Of a stretch of DNA of 64,000 bases, positions 32,740-46,793 are shown in pieces. This DNA is from Astrocystis sublimbata (taxonomy: Eukaryota > Ascomycota > Sordariomycetes > Xylariales > Xylariaceae), in NCBI GenBank assembly GCA_022453515.1, contig JAJNNY010000021.1, forward strand, positions 248,001 through 312,000. The letters run 5' to 3'. The translations under genes and the position numbers were made by a program. Position 1 is the stretch's first letter; the number at the start of each line of letters is the position of its first letter. The notes below the pieces were generated by a model, which was not told where the DNA came from, searched no databases, and saw nothing but the letters and a program-made list of their open reading frames with translations.

Positions 32740-34706
32740 TCAGTGATGCGGCATGTGGTCCGGCGACTGTTCGATGGGGTCAAACTGTACCAGCTGATTC
32801 ATATCCAACTCTGCTTGGCTAGGCTCGACAAAGGCAGGCGAGTGCGGATGCATCGGTGAATGGGGATGCATAGGCGAGTGGGGGTGCATGGGCAGATTAA
32901 TTGTGTGTTTGGAATACATTTCGTGGAGGCTATGCCCGTCGTCAGAGATGGCAGACTCGCCCATCGGGTAAAGATCGGCTGATGCTGGTCGCTGCATCAT
33001 GGCGAGAGGTGGCGATTGCTCCACGATGGCCGGATCGCCATGCTGACTACCATATGAGAGCGGGGATTGTGGCTGAGGTATTTGGGGCATCGGAGAGAGG
33101 AAATTTCCGCTGAACGGAGTGTGGACGGGAAGTGGCGTGCCCTCGGGTGCTTGCGAGAAGAAGGCTGGGCTCGGATAGTCCGAGGGTGCAGTTGTAGCCG
33201 ACAAGGGGTATTGCCGCATGTCCATTCCATAGCTTGCCTGCGTATCAATACGCAAATGCGACCCAGGATTAAGCCCTTGCGGAGCTTGAGGTACAGGAGC
33301 CCAGATGTTGGGGTTGTGAGGTTGAGGCTGACTCTCGCCGGGGTGTTGAATATAGAACGACGGCGTAGGCTGTTGGAATATAGAGAAATCAACAGCGGTG
33401 GGGACGGATCGACTGCGCTGCCTCCTGTGGCCGGGGCCTCGCAGACCTTGGTGCATGGGGTTCACACCCCATTGGGACTCCTGGAACATGCCAACATGAG
33501 GTTGAGCGAAGTTGGGCTGCGACGAAGGACGGTTCGTGGGTGACACAGGGGCCGACATGGACAAGGTATGATTCATGTCAAATGGGTTGGGGTTCGGGTT
33601 GTGGCGATTGGCAAAAGTCTCGAGGGAGACCAGCTTCGCTAGTTGGCCACTCAACACCTTGGGCTGGCCACCCAGATGGTGTATATAGCAGTGAGTGGCT
33701 TGTTGGTCCTCGGTAAAGTCGCCACATTGGAAGAAGCCGTTGGAACTAGCGGACGAGTCCATGAAGAAGTTAGGAGGTCGGTTTAGCTCGATAACGATTC
33801 CGCCCAGCTTGTTGCTGTCTCCCTCGGCGTTTTCAAGGAAGATGTTCTTGATGGCGCTGAAATGATACTCGATCTTGTATCCCGCTTGATCGTTGTTAAT
33901 GTAATAAGTCATCGTGCACTTTTCGGGGGAGTAGAAAACGATGAGATCCATGGTGTTCTGTCCGACACGAGTCCATTTGCCGATACTGAGGGATCGGCAG
34001 GTTAAGTGGTGAATAACTATTGTCTTGTCAGCGAGCAGCGGATAACGGGCGCTGGCATGGACGTTCTACTTACGAACTTTGCCGTGTCCACTTTGATCAC
34101 CGCCCAGCATCATCGAACCGTACGGCATCAAGCCGGTACGCCCCATATAGGGGCCAGCCATCGCCTTTCCAGACTCCATTGCCTGCATGGCGAGATAGGC
34201 ACGCATCGATTCTGGGATCGAATCGATGTCCTCGCCGCTCTCCAGACTCTTCTTCGCCAGGAGCTTGATCTTGGCACGTCTACGAGCGACTCCAGGGTCA
34301 GCAAGCGCGCGCAGGGGGGCAATCAGGGCTTGATGGGTACATACCGGTTCTGGAACCAAATTTGGACAGACCTTTCGGTCATGTTGATCTCTTCGGCTAT
34401 CCTCTCACGCACCGTAGCCGTGGGTGTTGGGTTCTTGTTGAACTCAACCTCGAGCGTGGTGAGCTGGTCTTGTGTAGCACGCTGACGTTTCTGGTTTTTC
34501 TGTTGTTGGGTCAACGTGCTCTTCCGGGGAGGGCGCTTGGAGGCGTTGCTGGGTGTCGGTCCGGATGTAGCCGACTTGGGCGAGGGCGACTGGCTGAGCT
34601 TCGTGCATGCTGATCCGCCAGGCGTGAGGCTGGAGGGCTCAGGTGTGGAATAGCAGGCGCCCGGTGTTTCGAAGTCCGTATGCTCCATATTCATGGGAGA
34701 ATCCAT
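32740..34706 (-). CDS. Homeobox transcription factor (developmental, Htf1/Pah1-like)
   Basis: Exons in gene order 34706-34345, 34279-34074 and 34016-32740 give 614 residues. A homeodomain spans about residues 72-131: [11 protein letters not shown] opens it and helix 3 is [16 protein letters not shown], with Trp, Phe, Asn and Arg of the WFQNR core present; intron 1 splits that motif. Residues about 188-270 carry a second conserved block, [15 protein letters not shown] then [20 protein letters not shown], typical of one fungal homeobox subgroup. The rest is Pro/Gln/Ser-rich, as in activation domains, with three tandem MHPHSP units near residues 575-595. By recall, this subgroup includes regulators of conidiation and sexual development in Magnaporthe, Fusarium and Podospora; the exact ortholog is not certain. 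The acceptor ACAATAG of intron 2 was chosen because it alone preserves both frame and the conserved block. Confidence 0.88.
32836..32889. repeat. 18-bp tandem repeat, three copies, coding
   Basis: Three consecutive 18-nt units end in GCAT-type sequence (for example GGATGCAT) and encode, on the minus strand, three copies of MHPHSP in the C-terminal part of the homeobox protein. The units differ at several third positions. Confidence 0.9.
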
Positions 34707-35149
34707 CGCCGATTCTATGCCGGGGACGGTTCCCGCGTGTGGATTGATCCTTTGTCTGTTTTCAGAGTCGATTGAATGGGAATCGACGAGATGCAGCTCG
34801 AATATCTCTTTCGATGGTAGCCAGTCAGAGCTAGTAGAAGCACTTCAGGTATTAAGGAGCGTGGTGAAAGAGGAGATGAAGAAAAAAAAATCGTCTTTCA
34901 ATTGTTGAAGGCGGTGTCCGAAGGAGTGTCGTTCCGGGTGCTCGATGCTAAGACTCGAGATCGGGATAAAAGCGGTGTAGATGATGCGTTGGAAGCGCGT
35001 GACGAGCCGCTGGAGGTTATGATATTGCAGCGATTGGTATTAATCAATACTGACTGATACTGCGAAAACCGGACTTTCAGTTAGATGGTCCGAGTTGAAC
35101 AACAGGTACTAGACGCGTCGTCGCGAGTATAGTGAAGCCGAAGGAAAGG

Positions 35150-35360
35150 AATGGGCCCGGAAGGAGTGACGGGTGCCCGTAATGGCTACAAAGATGGTAA
35201 AAAGGAGTGTGGAGGGGAAAGAAAGTGAAAGGAAAAAAGGGCTGAAGAATTGCCGAAAAGGTCGACGATAGTGCTGTTGGTGAAGAAAGACTGTGGGAAG
35301 ATACGGAGGGAAGAAGACGGGAGAGAGGAGGGGGGAGGCCAGAAGGAAAAAGCGTGGGTG
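35150..35360 (-). promoter_or_regulatory. Pyrimidine-rich tract upstream of homeobox gene
   Basis: On the gene (minus) strand this region is strongly C/T-rich (purine-rich on the plus strand, with repeated GGAAG, GAAAG, GGGAG). CT-rich tracts commonly lie next to transcription starts in filamentous fungi, so the homeobox mRNA may start near here, with a leader of about 0.5-0.7 kb. This is inference from composition only. Confidence 0.35.
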
Positions 35361-37175
35361 CGTGTGGTTGCGGGTGTGGGTGTGTGGACGGTGGTACGGG
35401 CTGCTAAGGTACCTTACCTGCTGGTGTCGAGGGTGTATGGCGAGCTGGCTCCTCCGGACGGCGTGAACGGTGCAAGTGGCTCGAGTGGCTCGAGGGCAGG
35501 TGGTGTGTGGATGGGCAGGACTTAGACAGAGGTAGGCTGCTTGGTTGGGCGGGTAGGGTGCTGAACCCAGGGGCCAGCGCAGGAACCGCCAGCAGGGCTC
35601 CGAACCCAGCACTCAGGCAGGCAACTCGGAGCGTGCAGGATGCAGAATGCGCAGAATGCAGGTACGCAGAGGGCATGTACCCCGGGGTCCACAGTTGGCG
35701 TGGTGCAGGTGCGCTGTAGCGTGTGGGCTTATGCAAGGTACGCGGTCTTACGGCTCAAGTCGTTGAACGCGGTAAGAAATCCGGGCTACGACTTGAGCCT
35801 GGTGTGGGTGGGCTCTGCTGCTCTTTTGACTGCCCGCCTCACCCGCGACCTCCACATATATACCTTCGCTCTCTGGGGCTTTACCGAGTAGGCACTGTCT
35901 TCAGACTGTGAAAACACTGTCTCCTGCACACTGGCCAGAAACTGGCACCATGGAGGTTTCTATGGGCTTCCCTTCCCTTGGAACCAGTCAGATACCTCCT
36001 TGCGTCCAGCCAGCGCCTCATCGTGAGCAACAAGCCGTGGTTCTGGTTTGGCAACAACTTGGGGTTGGTGGCAAGGCACAGGGCGAGACAGGGCACGAAT
36101 CAGCGAGGGCCAGACAGACACAGTGTGCATCAACCCGCCGTTGTGGAGGGGAGGCCCCGGGCCTGTTCTGATCCTGTGCCATGTACCTATCGTTGGTACC
36201 TCCTAGCAAACAAGCCAAGGAATCCGTGTAAGTTAAAGTACTCGTAGCGTACAGTCAGTTCCAATAGGTGGGGCTTGTAAGCTCCAAAGTGGGCTTGATG
36301 GAGGAGATCCAAGATGGCCCAGTACGATACACTACTTGGGCGCCTAACACTTTGGTAACAAAGAACCTGGGAAGACCGCCAGAACATCTGTATCGTACTC
36401 CAGGGCTACCTAGGTATCTTGGCACATATCTTACCTATATCATATATGCCTGCCCAGGTATTCCTGTCCCCGTCCAGTCCACCACTGTCTTGTACTAAGT
36501 ATATGGGACAGTACGGAGTAGATATTGGAGACAGATGCACTGTATGGAGGTGTGGGACACGCAGACGATAGCATTGTATCCCCGCCTCCAGTCTGTCTGT
36601 CTGTCTTCCCTCGTACGGAGCACAGTTCCCTGCGCTTTTCTCACGATGCACCCATCCGGCCTAACCCTGGACGGCTAGGTCTGTTTGCAAAGTTGCAACA
36701 GCTCAGGCACTCCCGCGCTCGACTCCACTGGATGAACCCACTCGTCCTCTCATCCAATCCGATCCACGTCGTTCGTTGCATGGCATCGTCTGTTTCAAAC
36801 CCCAGCAGCACAGAACAGCAGCACCCAAGCAGCACCCCCGAGACCCCCAAGCTGGTGCCACCTACCTCCTTTGTCTATGGGCGCCCCCATTACGTATATA
36901 CTTGTAGGTACTGTACAGTGCTGACGGCTGACTGTTTAGGGATCTCCATATTCCTATCTGTATTTCTCTAACTTGCCTCCAACCACCAACATGCAAGCAA
37001 CGACCCGCAGGTCTGGCATACAGCATTGGGTCCATGCTTGCGCTGTCGGGCTGTACCTTGGCCCCTAGGTACGTATATGTGATGGAACATCGTCCATTTG
37101 AATTCGCACGGCTGTACTGCAGTATATATGCATGTGCGCTGCGAGCCCCTGACATTCGACTAAGAGTTTCGATGA

Positions 37176-37190
37176 GGGGGGGGGGGGGGG
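37176..37190. repeat. 15-G homopolymer
   Basis: Fifteen consecutive G in intergenic DNA, followed by TATC. No gene spans it. Confidence 0.95.
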
Positions 37191-40100
37191 TATCTATCGG
37201 TACAGTCCTCGGTGGCTCAGCTCGAGAGTCTGTACTCCAAACTCTCCGAGTCCCTGGATACCATCCTGTCAAGCCTGTATGCACCTATCGGGCCAATGTC
37301 CTCCCAGATCCAACCTACCTACGCAGTACTAAGCAGTACCTCCGCCTCAGCCGGTACCAGGCCGGCCTGACCAGGGAAGGCAAGGCAACCATCATGATGC
37401 CAGGGCCATGTCTTGCATGTCGGCCGCTCACTCAAGCCACTCTAAGTATCCCAGTCATGCCTAGTTTGCGCACGAGGTTCCGACTAGGAGGAGAACGGTT
37501 TGGCGTGGAGTCTGCCCGGCCACTAGATGGATCGTCTGAATTTTTGTTCGCCTTGGCGAAGTTGATCATCAGTTCCTCCTCACGTCACCATCGTGCATGT
37601 TCTCTGGGTGTCTGGATGCTTGCGGTACCTCCATCAAACAACAGAACTTGGGCAGCTTTGTCATGATCGACCACCCTGCATGGTTTGCACTACCTCTGTG
37701 TCGACCAGCGAGCAGGCGATTGCTTTGTCAATTGAGCGAGCCCTCCTACCTCGATTGACTGCACTTTTTGTCGCACTTCATATACCGGAACTGTACACAC
37801 GAGTTTCTCGCCATTCGGTGTCTATCATGGCCAGTCAGTCACGCCAGTGCTCGATGGTACGTGTAAGCAGGCTCACGAGACGAAGAGGTCTAAAGAAGCC
37901 TAAATCCCAGCCAAGACGACATGGTGGGTTGGATGTGGCAACAAGCGTCTGCCCAGCATCACCCAATCAGCGCCGAGCTCGAGTCTCCTGTTGACTGCCT
38001 GACTGCTTTCATGCAAAGAAAGGGGGTTCGGCGCCACAACGAAAGACCTACGAGCATGTACACACAGTACTAGGTACCTCTCGTAGTGGTAATTCTTGCA
38101 CTTCCGGCTTTCTCACTACAAAAAATGAAGTCCAGCACGCTGCCTTGTTAAACACCGGTCTCCAGGACAAGAACCACCTACACATTTATGGGGTGATTAT
38201 GGTTTATAAGTCATTTGATGGGGGATACTTCCACTCTGAGTATGTGCAGGATAAGGAGCAAAAGAAAAAAGTACATCAATGCCAGGGTCCTTTCAAGGTG
38301 ATCCGGTTAAGTACCCCTGTTCGGAGTGTTCGCCTGCGCTTCCAGTCCCGCGGCGTGTACCACCAGAAATCTGGCAGGTCAAGATGCAAGTTCAACAAGG
38401 ACAAGTGTTTGGTTCATTTGCTCCAACAGAGCAACTGGCTCCGAAGCATCTCGCGGCTTCTTATACCCTTCCACAGCTGTCAAAATGGTTGTATAAAATG
38501 GTTGTATGTAGGTAGGGATGTGCGCAGTGACCTGTGCTAGGTCACCAAAAGCCTTCCTTCTTACGACAAGACAACCAAGACAGCTACACATACCCGGCGC
38601 GTCTGGCGCCATGAATCATGTTCTGAGTCGCGTTGTTGGTATGACGATTGATGTACAAGCTCCGAAGTGCTCGGCGGCGCTATGATCGGCATCAAAATGC
38701 ATCGCGCACCTATCTACGGAATGCCCTGACCACCACACTCGCAGAATGCAATATCAAGTACGAGTACACTGGCGAGACTGGGCATGTATGCAGAAACTCC
38801 AGTTAGAGGACAATTCGCCAACAACTTCTTCAATGGTTTTTGATTGATGCCTCGAGAACCGACTCAATTGAGTGAAAGCATACAAAAATCGGATGGATGG
38901 TGTCTTGCCCGGACGATGCACGGATTAGCAACGCAGCACAGCCAGACCACCACTCTCCAACTCTACGGGGATTTGTACAGTGCTCACTGAACAGACACTG
39001 CATCTGATCGGCTCTAAGTCGGAGTCGGGACTCTGGCTCGTCTGGGGGGTCTGGTTGGTGTTCACGTTTGCAACCAAACAGCGCCGACCAAAGTGCCCCT
39101 GAACGCTAGCCTCAGAAAGTGTGTCACGCGTGCTGTGCCAGGACTGGTCGACTGGGTCTCCGCGGCCGTACCTTGCAGCGTGCAGCCCAGCTCAGCTCGG
39201 CAGCCCCTAAACTCCCTTTGTACACATCCCTGCCAAGGCCGCCCTCAACCAACGTCCGCTAGCTGTTCTGAGCGACCTCAAACAGGGCGAGAATGCTATT
39301 GGCTCGTGCACTCTCTCGGCAAAGTCGTAATTGTAGTTCTGGTCGTGGCTCTCCATATCACCGGTACCTAAGCCCACAGTTCACAGGATTACAGATCCAA
39401 CATCTTATTCCACAGTGGGCAGCTAAAGCAAACTTGCAGAATCGCAGACTGTGCAGACTGCGGAGGCATGCAAACCAACCTCATACTGCCGCTGGTGTCT
39501 TTGTTGATTCTGACGCCCTACCAGTCGACGTGGGCGATTCCCTAGACGTTGACTGTTGGTTTTAAGAATGATGGGAATGATGCCGTGACAGTTCGAAACA
39601 AAGGGAATACCTGGTGTTACAGAGATACCTACGTAGACGAGGATGGTAAACAACTTGGGCAGTCAGTCAAATGGGCATACTGCCGGCTCCGACTGTCTCC
39701 CTTTCCGCCTACATACATGTTGAGGGCAAGCACACCGCCAGTTACAAGGCAACGTCCTCACACTCCAGCTACAATACTACCACACCCACGTCAGTCCTCA
39801 CTCGCAGTTGCAACGTTGGGGCTAAATGGAACACGGCGCCTCAGTTGTCATTTGACCAAGCCCCTCTCGTACTGCCACCCTACGACGCTACATACAAAGC
39901 CCATTCGACTTGCATAGTAGCCTGGTGATGTTGAGTACCTAGGTACGTATGATTGCTCATGAGTTGCAGAGAATCTAGATCCAGCACATCCAATGCTACT
40001 AACTGTGAGGTTCCCGGCGCATTCTACGTCACATGCCGTAACTTTGGTCCACGTCTTACTGCTCAAATGATTCGAGCTCTCCAACAAAGGCACAGAAGCA

Positions 40101-42843
40101 TTCCTGGTGACATAATGAAAGGCTGAGGGATGTTTCGACACTGTAGGTATTAGCAATGCACAACGTAGATACGCCACCTGAGAGATCGACCAATTGAACC
40201 TCGTCGAGAGGAAGCAGCGTAATCCACGAGGCTGACAGCGAGTGGGCTGGATGTCCACGTCAATGTTGATAAAGAACCCACACGCTCTCTCTCTACCGCT
40301 CACTGCCTACCTACCCGACCAGTTCTGCCACTGCCTCATTCCCAGTCAGTTCATGGTTCATTACAGTACCACATTCTCGCAAATCCATCGAGGCGCGGCA
40401 TGCGATGCAATACTCACATCCCACCATGGGCAAGTGTACAAGGCACCTTTGAGTGCATCTGGAGCGGGGGGGTGGAGGGGGGTGGCCGAGATACGATTTT
40501 TAAATTGGCAGCGCATGAATTCACACGACGAAAAGTGAGCCAATGAACGTCAACACGCTGTATTAGACCCCATAGTCCTGCAGAGAGACGCCCTCGACGC
40601 CCCCGGGGGTTGAAGCTGGGGTATCATTGATGCTACCTTAGAGCTGCAGGTACGTGCCGGGTCACATTCATCATCAGGAAAGCAAGACATCATTAGTACC
40701 GCTATGGCAACTAAAAGTCTAGACCCAGTGGCCAAAGATCCTGTTCCAACTATTGCTCACTCGCTCTCTTATCTCAGGTCCAGCTCCATCCGACGACCTA
40801 TGGCTGAAGATGTCATCGTACCTTTCGTGAATATCTACTAAAACATGATTACCCACTCTGCGTGACGTGAGGGTGACAACGGTTAATATACTCGACATGG
40901 CACGAGTCCCAACTCTGGCACAAGAATGCTGTATTGGGATACTTGTGCCAAGATTGCTCCATTAACGACCCAATCAGGGAGAGATCTGCGACGATCAGCC
41001 GGGTACCTGCATCAAGATCCCACAAGAACCGAGTTTCAACGACTGCCGTTCATTCATTTTAGCATTCTGGTTGATTGATCAGTCATTTCTCTTTCCTGTT
41101 ATCAGTACAATTTACTAGATAAAATACTCGGTCCATACACGTACTGAAGAGTACCATGTAGACTTTGCGGTCTGCATAGGCCTTCCTTTCTTTGTCCTAT
41201 AGCTTGAGCTTGAGAGAAAGGGCTGGATGCGTCCATTCAGTCCACCAAGTTGGAGATGCTAAGACATTTTGCGGCCGGCTCAAGTGTAATTAGTGCACCG
41301 CACCGTACCGGCAAGAAAGTCGCGTCTCCATTCCACAGTTCCTATCAAACACTCACGAAAACACAGACGGCAATTGTTGTTGGTACCTTGCTCAAACGAC
41401 CAGTCACAACGTCTCACATTTCCTAACTTTGACGTACAAAAGGGAAACATGAGACGGATATGGTTAGGTGGCTACGTATACAGGTGACGTCTACTAGGAA
41501 GAACCCCTCGCTTAAAATCTACCTAGGTATTTCTTGGTGTTTGTATTTGTGTTTGCTTTTCTACCCACTTCGTCTGTCTGATCGCCAACTTATGCTTATG
41601 TAGGGGCTTATGCCATGAGAGAGCCAGCTGTCTACTTGACGCCAATGCCCCAGAGATATTAATGCCCCCCCTGTACAAGGACCCGTAACCCATCTACATG
41701 TATAGTAGACAACTCTGCCGATAGGCATACAAGCATGGGCCAAAGAATGGATGATCTAAGTTAGCGCTTTCTCCACTGAGGGTTCCCAGCACACGCACGT
41801 GTGGGAAAGAAACCTCTGAAACGGGTTCGAGAAAGTGCCAAGTTCCAAACTCCACAACGCGTCTCTGTAGGGACTCAGGGGCTTTGCTTTGCTTGCTTGC
41901 TTGATCACTTGCGCGCGGCTTTACTTGCCTTTTCTTTCCTTTTTGTGGGTTCGTTATCAAACGGGGGCTCAAGGCTGAGTGCGTCCTGGACAACAACTAC
42001 CGAGGCGAGCAACCGCGCTTGTATCATCTTCGTGGTGGAAATTATGCGAGCTTTATGTTCATGATATGATTACGCACATACATTAGCGTATAATAGACGT
42101 TAGGTATTACAATTCTAAGTAATGCCCCTTGCTGTTGCTTCTTGGGAGTTTGTGAGCATAAAGCCAGTTACCCATATGAAGGATTGGTGTTACAGTATTA
42201 AGTTCCCTCTTGGAATTGAGGTTTTAGGTAATCACGCGCTACATGAACAGCAATTGTGCGATTGCGAGGCAGATAGTAGGTTGGATTTTGAGGCTCGATT
42301 GATATTTCTATAACAGGGAGCTGGGGTGACATGTAGCCACTGTGGCGGCAAATAATACCTCATGATTTACTTACTCGGCCCTCTGATATCTTGATGGCTA
42401 ACATACAGTGCTATAACAAGTCGAATTGGAATTATAGTGCAACATGCTATTCTTTCCAGGTGCTTGTAATATATTACAAACCCATAAGCCGTTGATTCGT
42501 GAGTAAGCTGACTTTGCGCTTTGTCTCGAAGGCTGAAATGGTGGCGCACGAGTTCTGAGAAAAATATGTGAGTAAATGCAACAGCAATATATTTTACCCC
42601 TCATCTAAGCTGTCACCAAGAGAAGAGTTATTAGAGATTTCCCGCCTTGTTATATTAGGCTATATTCTGGTTTGTCAAGCCCAGCAGCTTATAATAATAT
42701 TAGGTGGTTATGTCATGATATGTTAGCTGTGATTATCCTATAGCACAGAGGGTTTCTATGTAAACCATGAACGAGTTGAATCTGGATCTTGCCTGCATAG
42801 GTATCAGCAAGTTACTTTACCGAACACTTATATTTTCTTATAA

Positions 42844-42860
42844 ATAATAATAATAATAAT
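42844..42860. repeat. TAA trinucleotide microsatellite
   Basis: About five to six copies of TAA/AAT in an A+T-rich stretch (about 42050-43100) that stands out from the rest of the window and may be decayed repeat DNA. Confidence 0.85.
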
Positions 42861-45800
42861 AGTTGCGAGCTCGTGATGCAATCTTACCGTTTTGATATTC
42901 AAGCCTTGTCTAGCTTGCAGGATAGCTAATGGGAGAAACCAGTCGGTAAGGATTATATATATTCTTATATAGATGTTATAAACCTCTAGAGAATTTCGTA
43001 TAAGTGATTCATCTTATTTTATTAGTCTGGTTGTTTCTTTTTCATTATGGCTTGTCTTATATTTACCGGGTACTGACATTTCCTACTTACTGAGTTTGGA
43101 TTTACGTCGGAACACTCTATGCCTCTGGACAATCAACCGATCTTTCGCCTTATCTCTATCGGTGTTTGTCTTTGTTATACGTTTATAGTAAACTCAGGTA
43201 TAAGAAAGACACGAGATAGGGCGTACCGAGCTGAGAGCGAGCTGAACATTACCGTGGAACTATATATATATATGGCTAAGGATCAAATTCGAATTGCTTC
43301 CAGCCTCCGATTCGTCAGCGTTCCTCGGGAGACATCTTCGGTTCATGCTAGGCGGTAAGCCAGATGAGCTTGAAATCGGAGTACCGAAGCCGTTTCTCAA
43401 CCCCGTGTGTTGGCCCTGAGCACGATTTCTTGACACACTTGCTGGCATTGCCGACAAGGATCTGTATGTCGTGTGCCTGATACGTGTGCAGAAGCTATTG
43501 CCTTTAAACTCTATGCTGATCCTGACTTTTGGTAGAGGTCCATACATACTTAAGCTAGGAGCTATCTTGTATTATTTAGCAGTATAGGTGCTTGGTAGTC
43601 TCAGCTATCCACCCTCAACAGAACGCCTGACATCAAGTCATCCAAACTTAACCAGCGGCCACAGCACCCTACCCTGTCGTGCGAAAAATGATTGAGTCCT
43701 CCTACACACCTACACATACCTGTGTGGAGCTCAACTATTTCTCGTGTAGCACGCCTGCTCCATCTTCTTTCCCATCATATGCTTCAGGCGCAAGAGGTAC
43801 GCTGACCAGTATCTGGGATCTTCCAATTGCTGGTGCAAGGCAAGAACAATATGCGTGTACTATAAAACAAGAAACGGGTGAAGTAAGTGGCTGGCAACGC
43901 CTTTGTGATTGCCATGAATTAAATATTGGAGGGGAAAGTGGGGAGTAAATGACATTTATTGATGGGAAGCTCCCTTCCCATTTTCTCGCCCTCCTCATGA
44001 TGAGCGCCATGGAAGAGCAGTTGTCTGCTGGGGGCAGGGAAGCACTTGAGACGAATGTTCCCTTGAAATGGTAAAATTACTGAGCAGCCTCATGAGTTCT
44101 GTATTTCGAGTTGAGTGAGGTTGCGAGGCTTAATGAAGCTGCTTGCATTGAGGAGGGGGGGATTTGTGAGCGTAAGCGAGGTGGACGAAGCGGCGACATC
44201 TGATTATTTCAACTTGTGGCTATGTGTCTGCTTCCATGCATTTTTTAGCACGGAATGTTAAGCAGCTCAATATGCACCATTCCTAGTTTCTTCTCACCTG
44301 CGCTAGGATATTGCGTGGACTAGTAAGGTTAACATACATTAAGCACATGAATGCAGACAGGCTTCCTATTGCCACTCCCCTCAGAATGCATCGATTGAGC
44401 GTGAAGAATGAGCAGCAAGTAACTGTACGGCGACTTACATGCTGAGTTACGATATTCTAGCACTCTCACTGCAAATCATTGACAATGATAGATCGCATCA
44501 TGTCTTAGCTTGGTGGCTGTATGTTAATACTCAGCTGAGGAAAGATACATGTGTGCGTGAGTTGCTTCGTCTTCGTTGTCATCATGAGATCGCTGGCGTC
44601 TCTCAGCACTATAGGCGTAGTCTAGGGTTGGTATACTGGGCTTGAACCGAAGCAAAGACTAGCGGAATCCCAACAAGATGAAAGTGCTGCGATAATGAAC
44701 TACTCATAGGCAAACACGTATCCTTTTAATGGACTACTGCTCATATATAGCTGTAGTCCTACCAAAAGACATGGAGCAGATCCGTAGGGAGGAGACTCTC
44801 CAGGTTCGTTCTTCCATGCCAATCTATGACAGCGTACATCATATTACTAATCTAGAATATCAATGAAGACAGATTCAAGACCTGCGAGAGATGTGATGAA
44901 CATCAGCATAGGAGTTTACACGGCTATAGGGTATTGTGGAATGTCTTGTTAAATGGTCCGCCGAGCCGGTATGGCGACTAAGCAGTAGGTAGCATCTTTG
45001 GAGCAAGTAATGGTAACATGTTCCAAGTCACCTTGATTCTGATTAGTTCGGGAATTCAGGGTTAGTCGGAATTGCACAAGTCGCCACGGGTGTTGCATTA
45101 AGACAGCCTGCGATGCATGTTCAACTCCGAGCTCCATGTCTCGAGGTGAGGGAGGGTATGCGCAGTAAATGTAGATGATAGCTCAGGGAGGTGATATCTA
45201 TCTAACAATATCTCGGGCACTGCCACGTCTGTCATCGATGCTGCATTGTCAGCCCAAACGCCTCGTATAAGCCTTGGTTAGGGGGTCACACAGTAGTTAT
45301 TTGTATACATGGCTGACACCATTACCATCATTGCGGATGATATGGATTGGTCAAGTTAGGAAGTGAGCTGTCGGATTCGTTGCGAGAGCGAGGACATGTC
45401 GCGTTCATGGTCTTTTATGATCTTGGGGGTATTATTGAATGCTCACAGTTCGTACGGACCCCGAACGGCCCCCGAGACCTTTCGCAATGTCGTTCGTTCC
45501 ATTTCATCCTCATGCAAAAGCAGGACCTGGTTGGCCGGCCATAGCTAAGGTACGCTTGGGGGAACGTGTGCCGTCCATGTTCTTGCGGTACGTTAAGGCG
45601 CAGTCTATCTTGTCTACCTATTTTGTTATTGCGATTGGTGAGATGCAGTTTGGCAGCGACCCGGGCCGAGCCAGACGAGCCAGACTCAGTTGAGACTTGG
45701 TAGCTGTGCATAAAAAGTTATACTTACCGGTGCACCCGCAAACCCCGGCACCCCGGGCTACGGCGGGCTGGAGCCCCGATGGTACGTAAGTACCTTAGCT

Positions 45801-46762
45801 ACTTACGCAACGTGCTCGTATGCCTCTTAAGGGTTGTGTTAAATAACGGCGCTAGGGGTTAATTTGATGTTCTCCTAGTGCCGAGAGTGCCTACCTACTA
45901 GGTAGGTACTCCAGGTGTAGGAGAATAAAGGAGACTGACTAGTATCATTTTGACAATAGGTACCTATTGGCAACACTCTGCTCCTTTGGCCTTGCCGATG
46001 CGAGACTGCAGTATTGCTATTTCTATCATAATAGAATTCGAGTTATAGAAGATGGACGTAATGATGACGTCAGGTATGTCGTTTTTTCTTGGCGGCAAGA
46101 GTGGCCGCTGGTTGGCCGTGGTGTCTCGGCGCCGCGGGCTGTTGAACTTGGCGTGGTCATTTGAAATAAGCGAGCTGCCGCCTTTGGGCGTTGTTTCCCG
46201 GCCACCATCAACGTCGAGTTGACAAGACACCTAGCGGCAGTCTCCTTTCGGAGCAGATGGGAAGTACCCAAGTCAGAGTAGGTGCGTTTAGTACCTAATG
46301 TAATTAACAATTAATAATCAGCAGGAGGTACTTACCTAACCTAACCTCTCTCGCCTCTCTCGCCTCCTCAACCTTAGCTGTCCCTAGGTACCTACCTACA
46401 CTACCTAAGGTAACTGTAACTGTAGGCGGTCTAGGTAATCTCAGGCAGGCACTCTGTAATTACGAGCAAGTACCCTAGCTCGTGCTTGCCCACCAGCCAA
46501 GACTTGCCAACGCCAGCGACCGTCGTCTTGGCCATCCGTCCTGGCGTACCTAGTCTCGCTCGGTCTCGCTCGTCCCGTCACTTACACCTACACTTGCCTG
46601 ACTCTGACCTGACTTAAATAAAGCTGGGCGTCCTCGGCGCGCTGGGACGCCCTACTAAATCACCGATCCCCGCCTACCACCGTGATCACTGATCAATAAC
46701 TGATCAGCTCTGCCGTCCATCCTGATGATGACAGGAATTGAGGCGAAGCACTGCATTGTCGT

Positions 46763-46793
46763 AGCCCGCCAGCCCGCCAGCCCGCCAGCCCGC
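46763..46793. repeat. AGCCCGCC tandem repeat
   Basis: Nearly four copies of the 8-mer AGCCCGCC in the upstream region of the P4-ATPase gene, about 350 nt before its ATG. GC-rich boxes of this kind could bind a regulator, or simply be a variable-number repeat. Confidence 0.9.

Noticed and set aside
35109..35612. Minus-strand frame of 167 codons, Pro/Phe/Ser-rich
   Set aside because: It falls in the C/T-rich tract upstream of the homeobox gene, which creates such frames by composition alone.
37034..37666. Plus-strand frame of 210 codons that spans the 15-G run
   Set aside because: Contains an artefact-like poly-Gly from the homopolymer and no domain.
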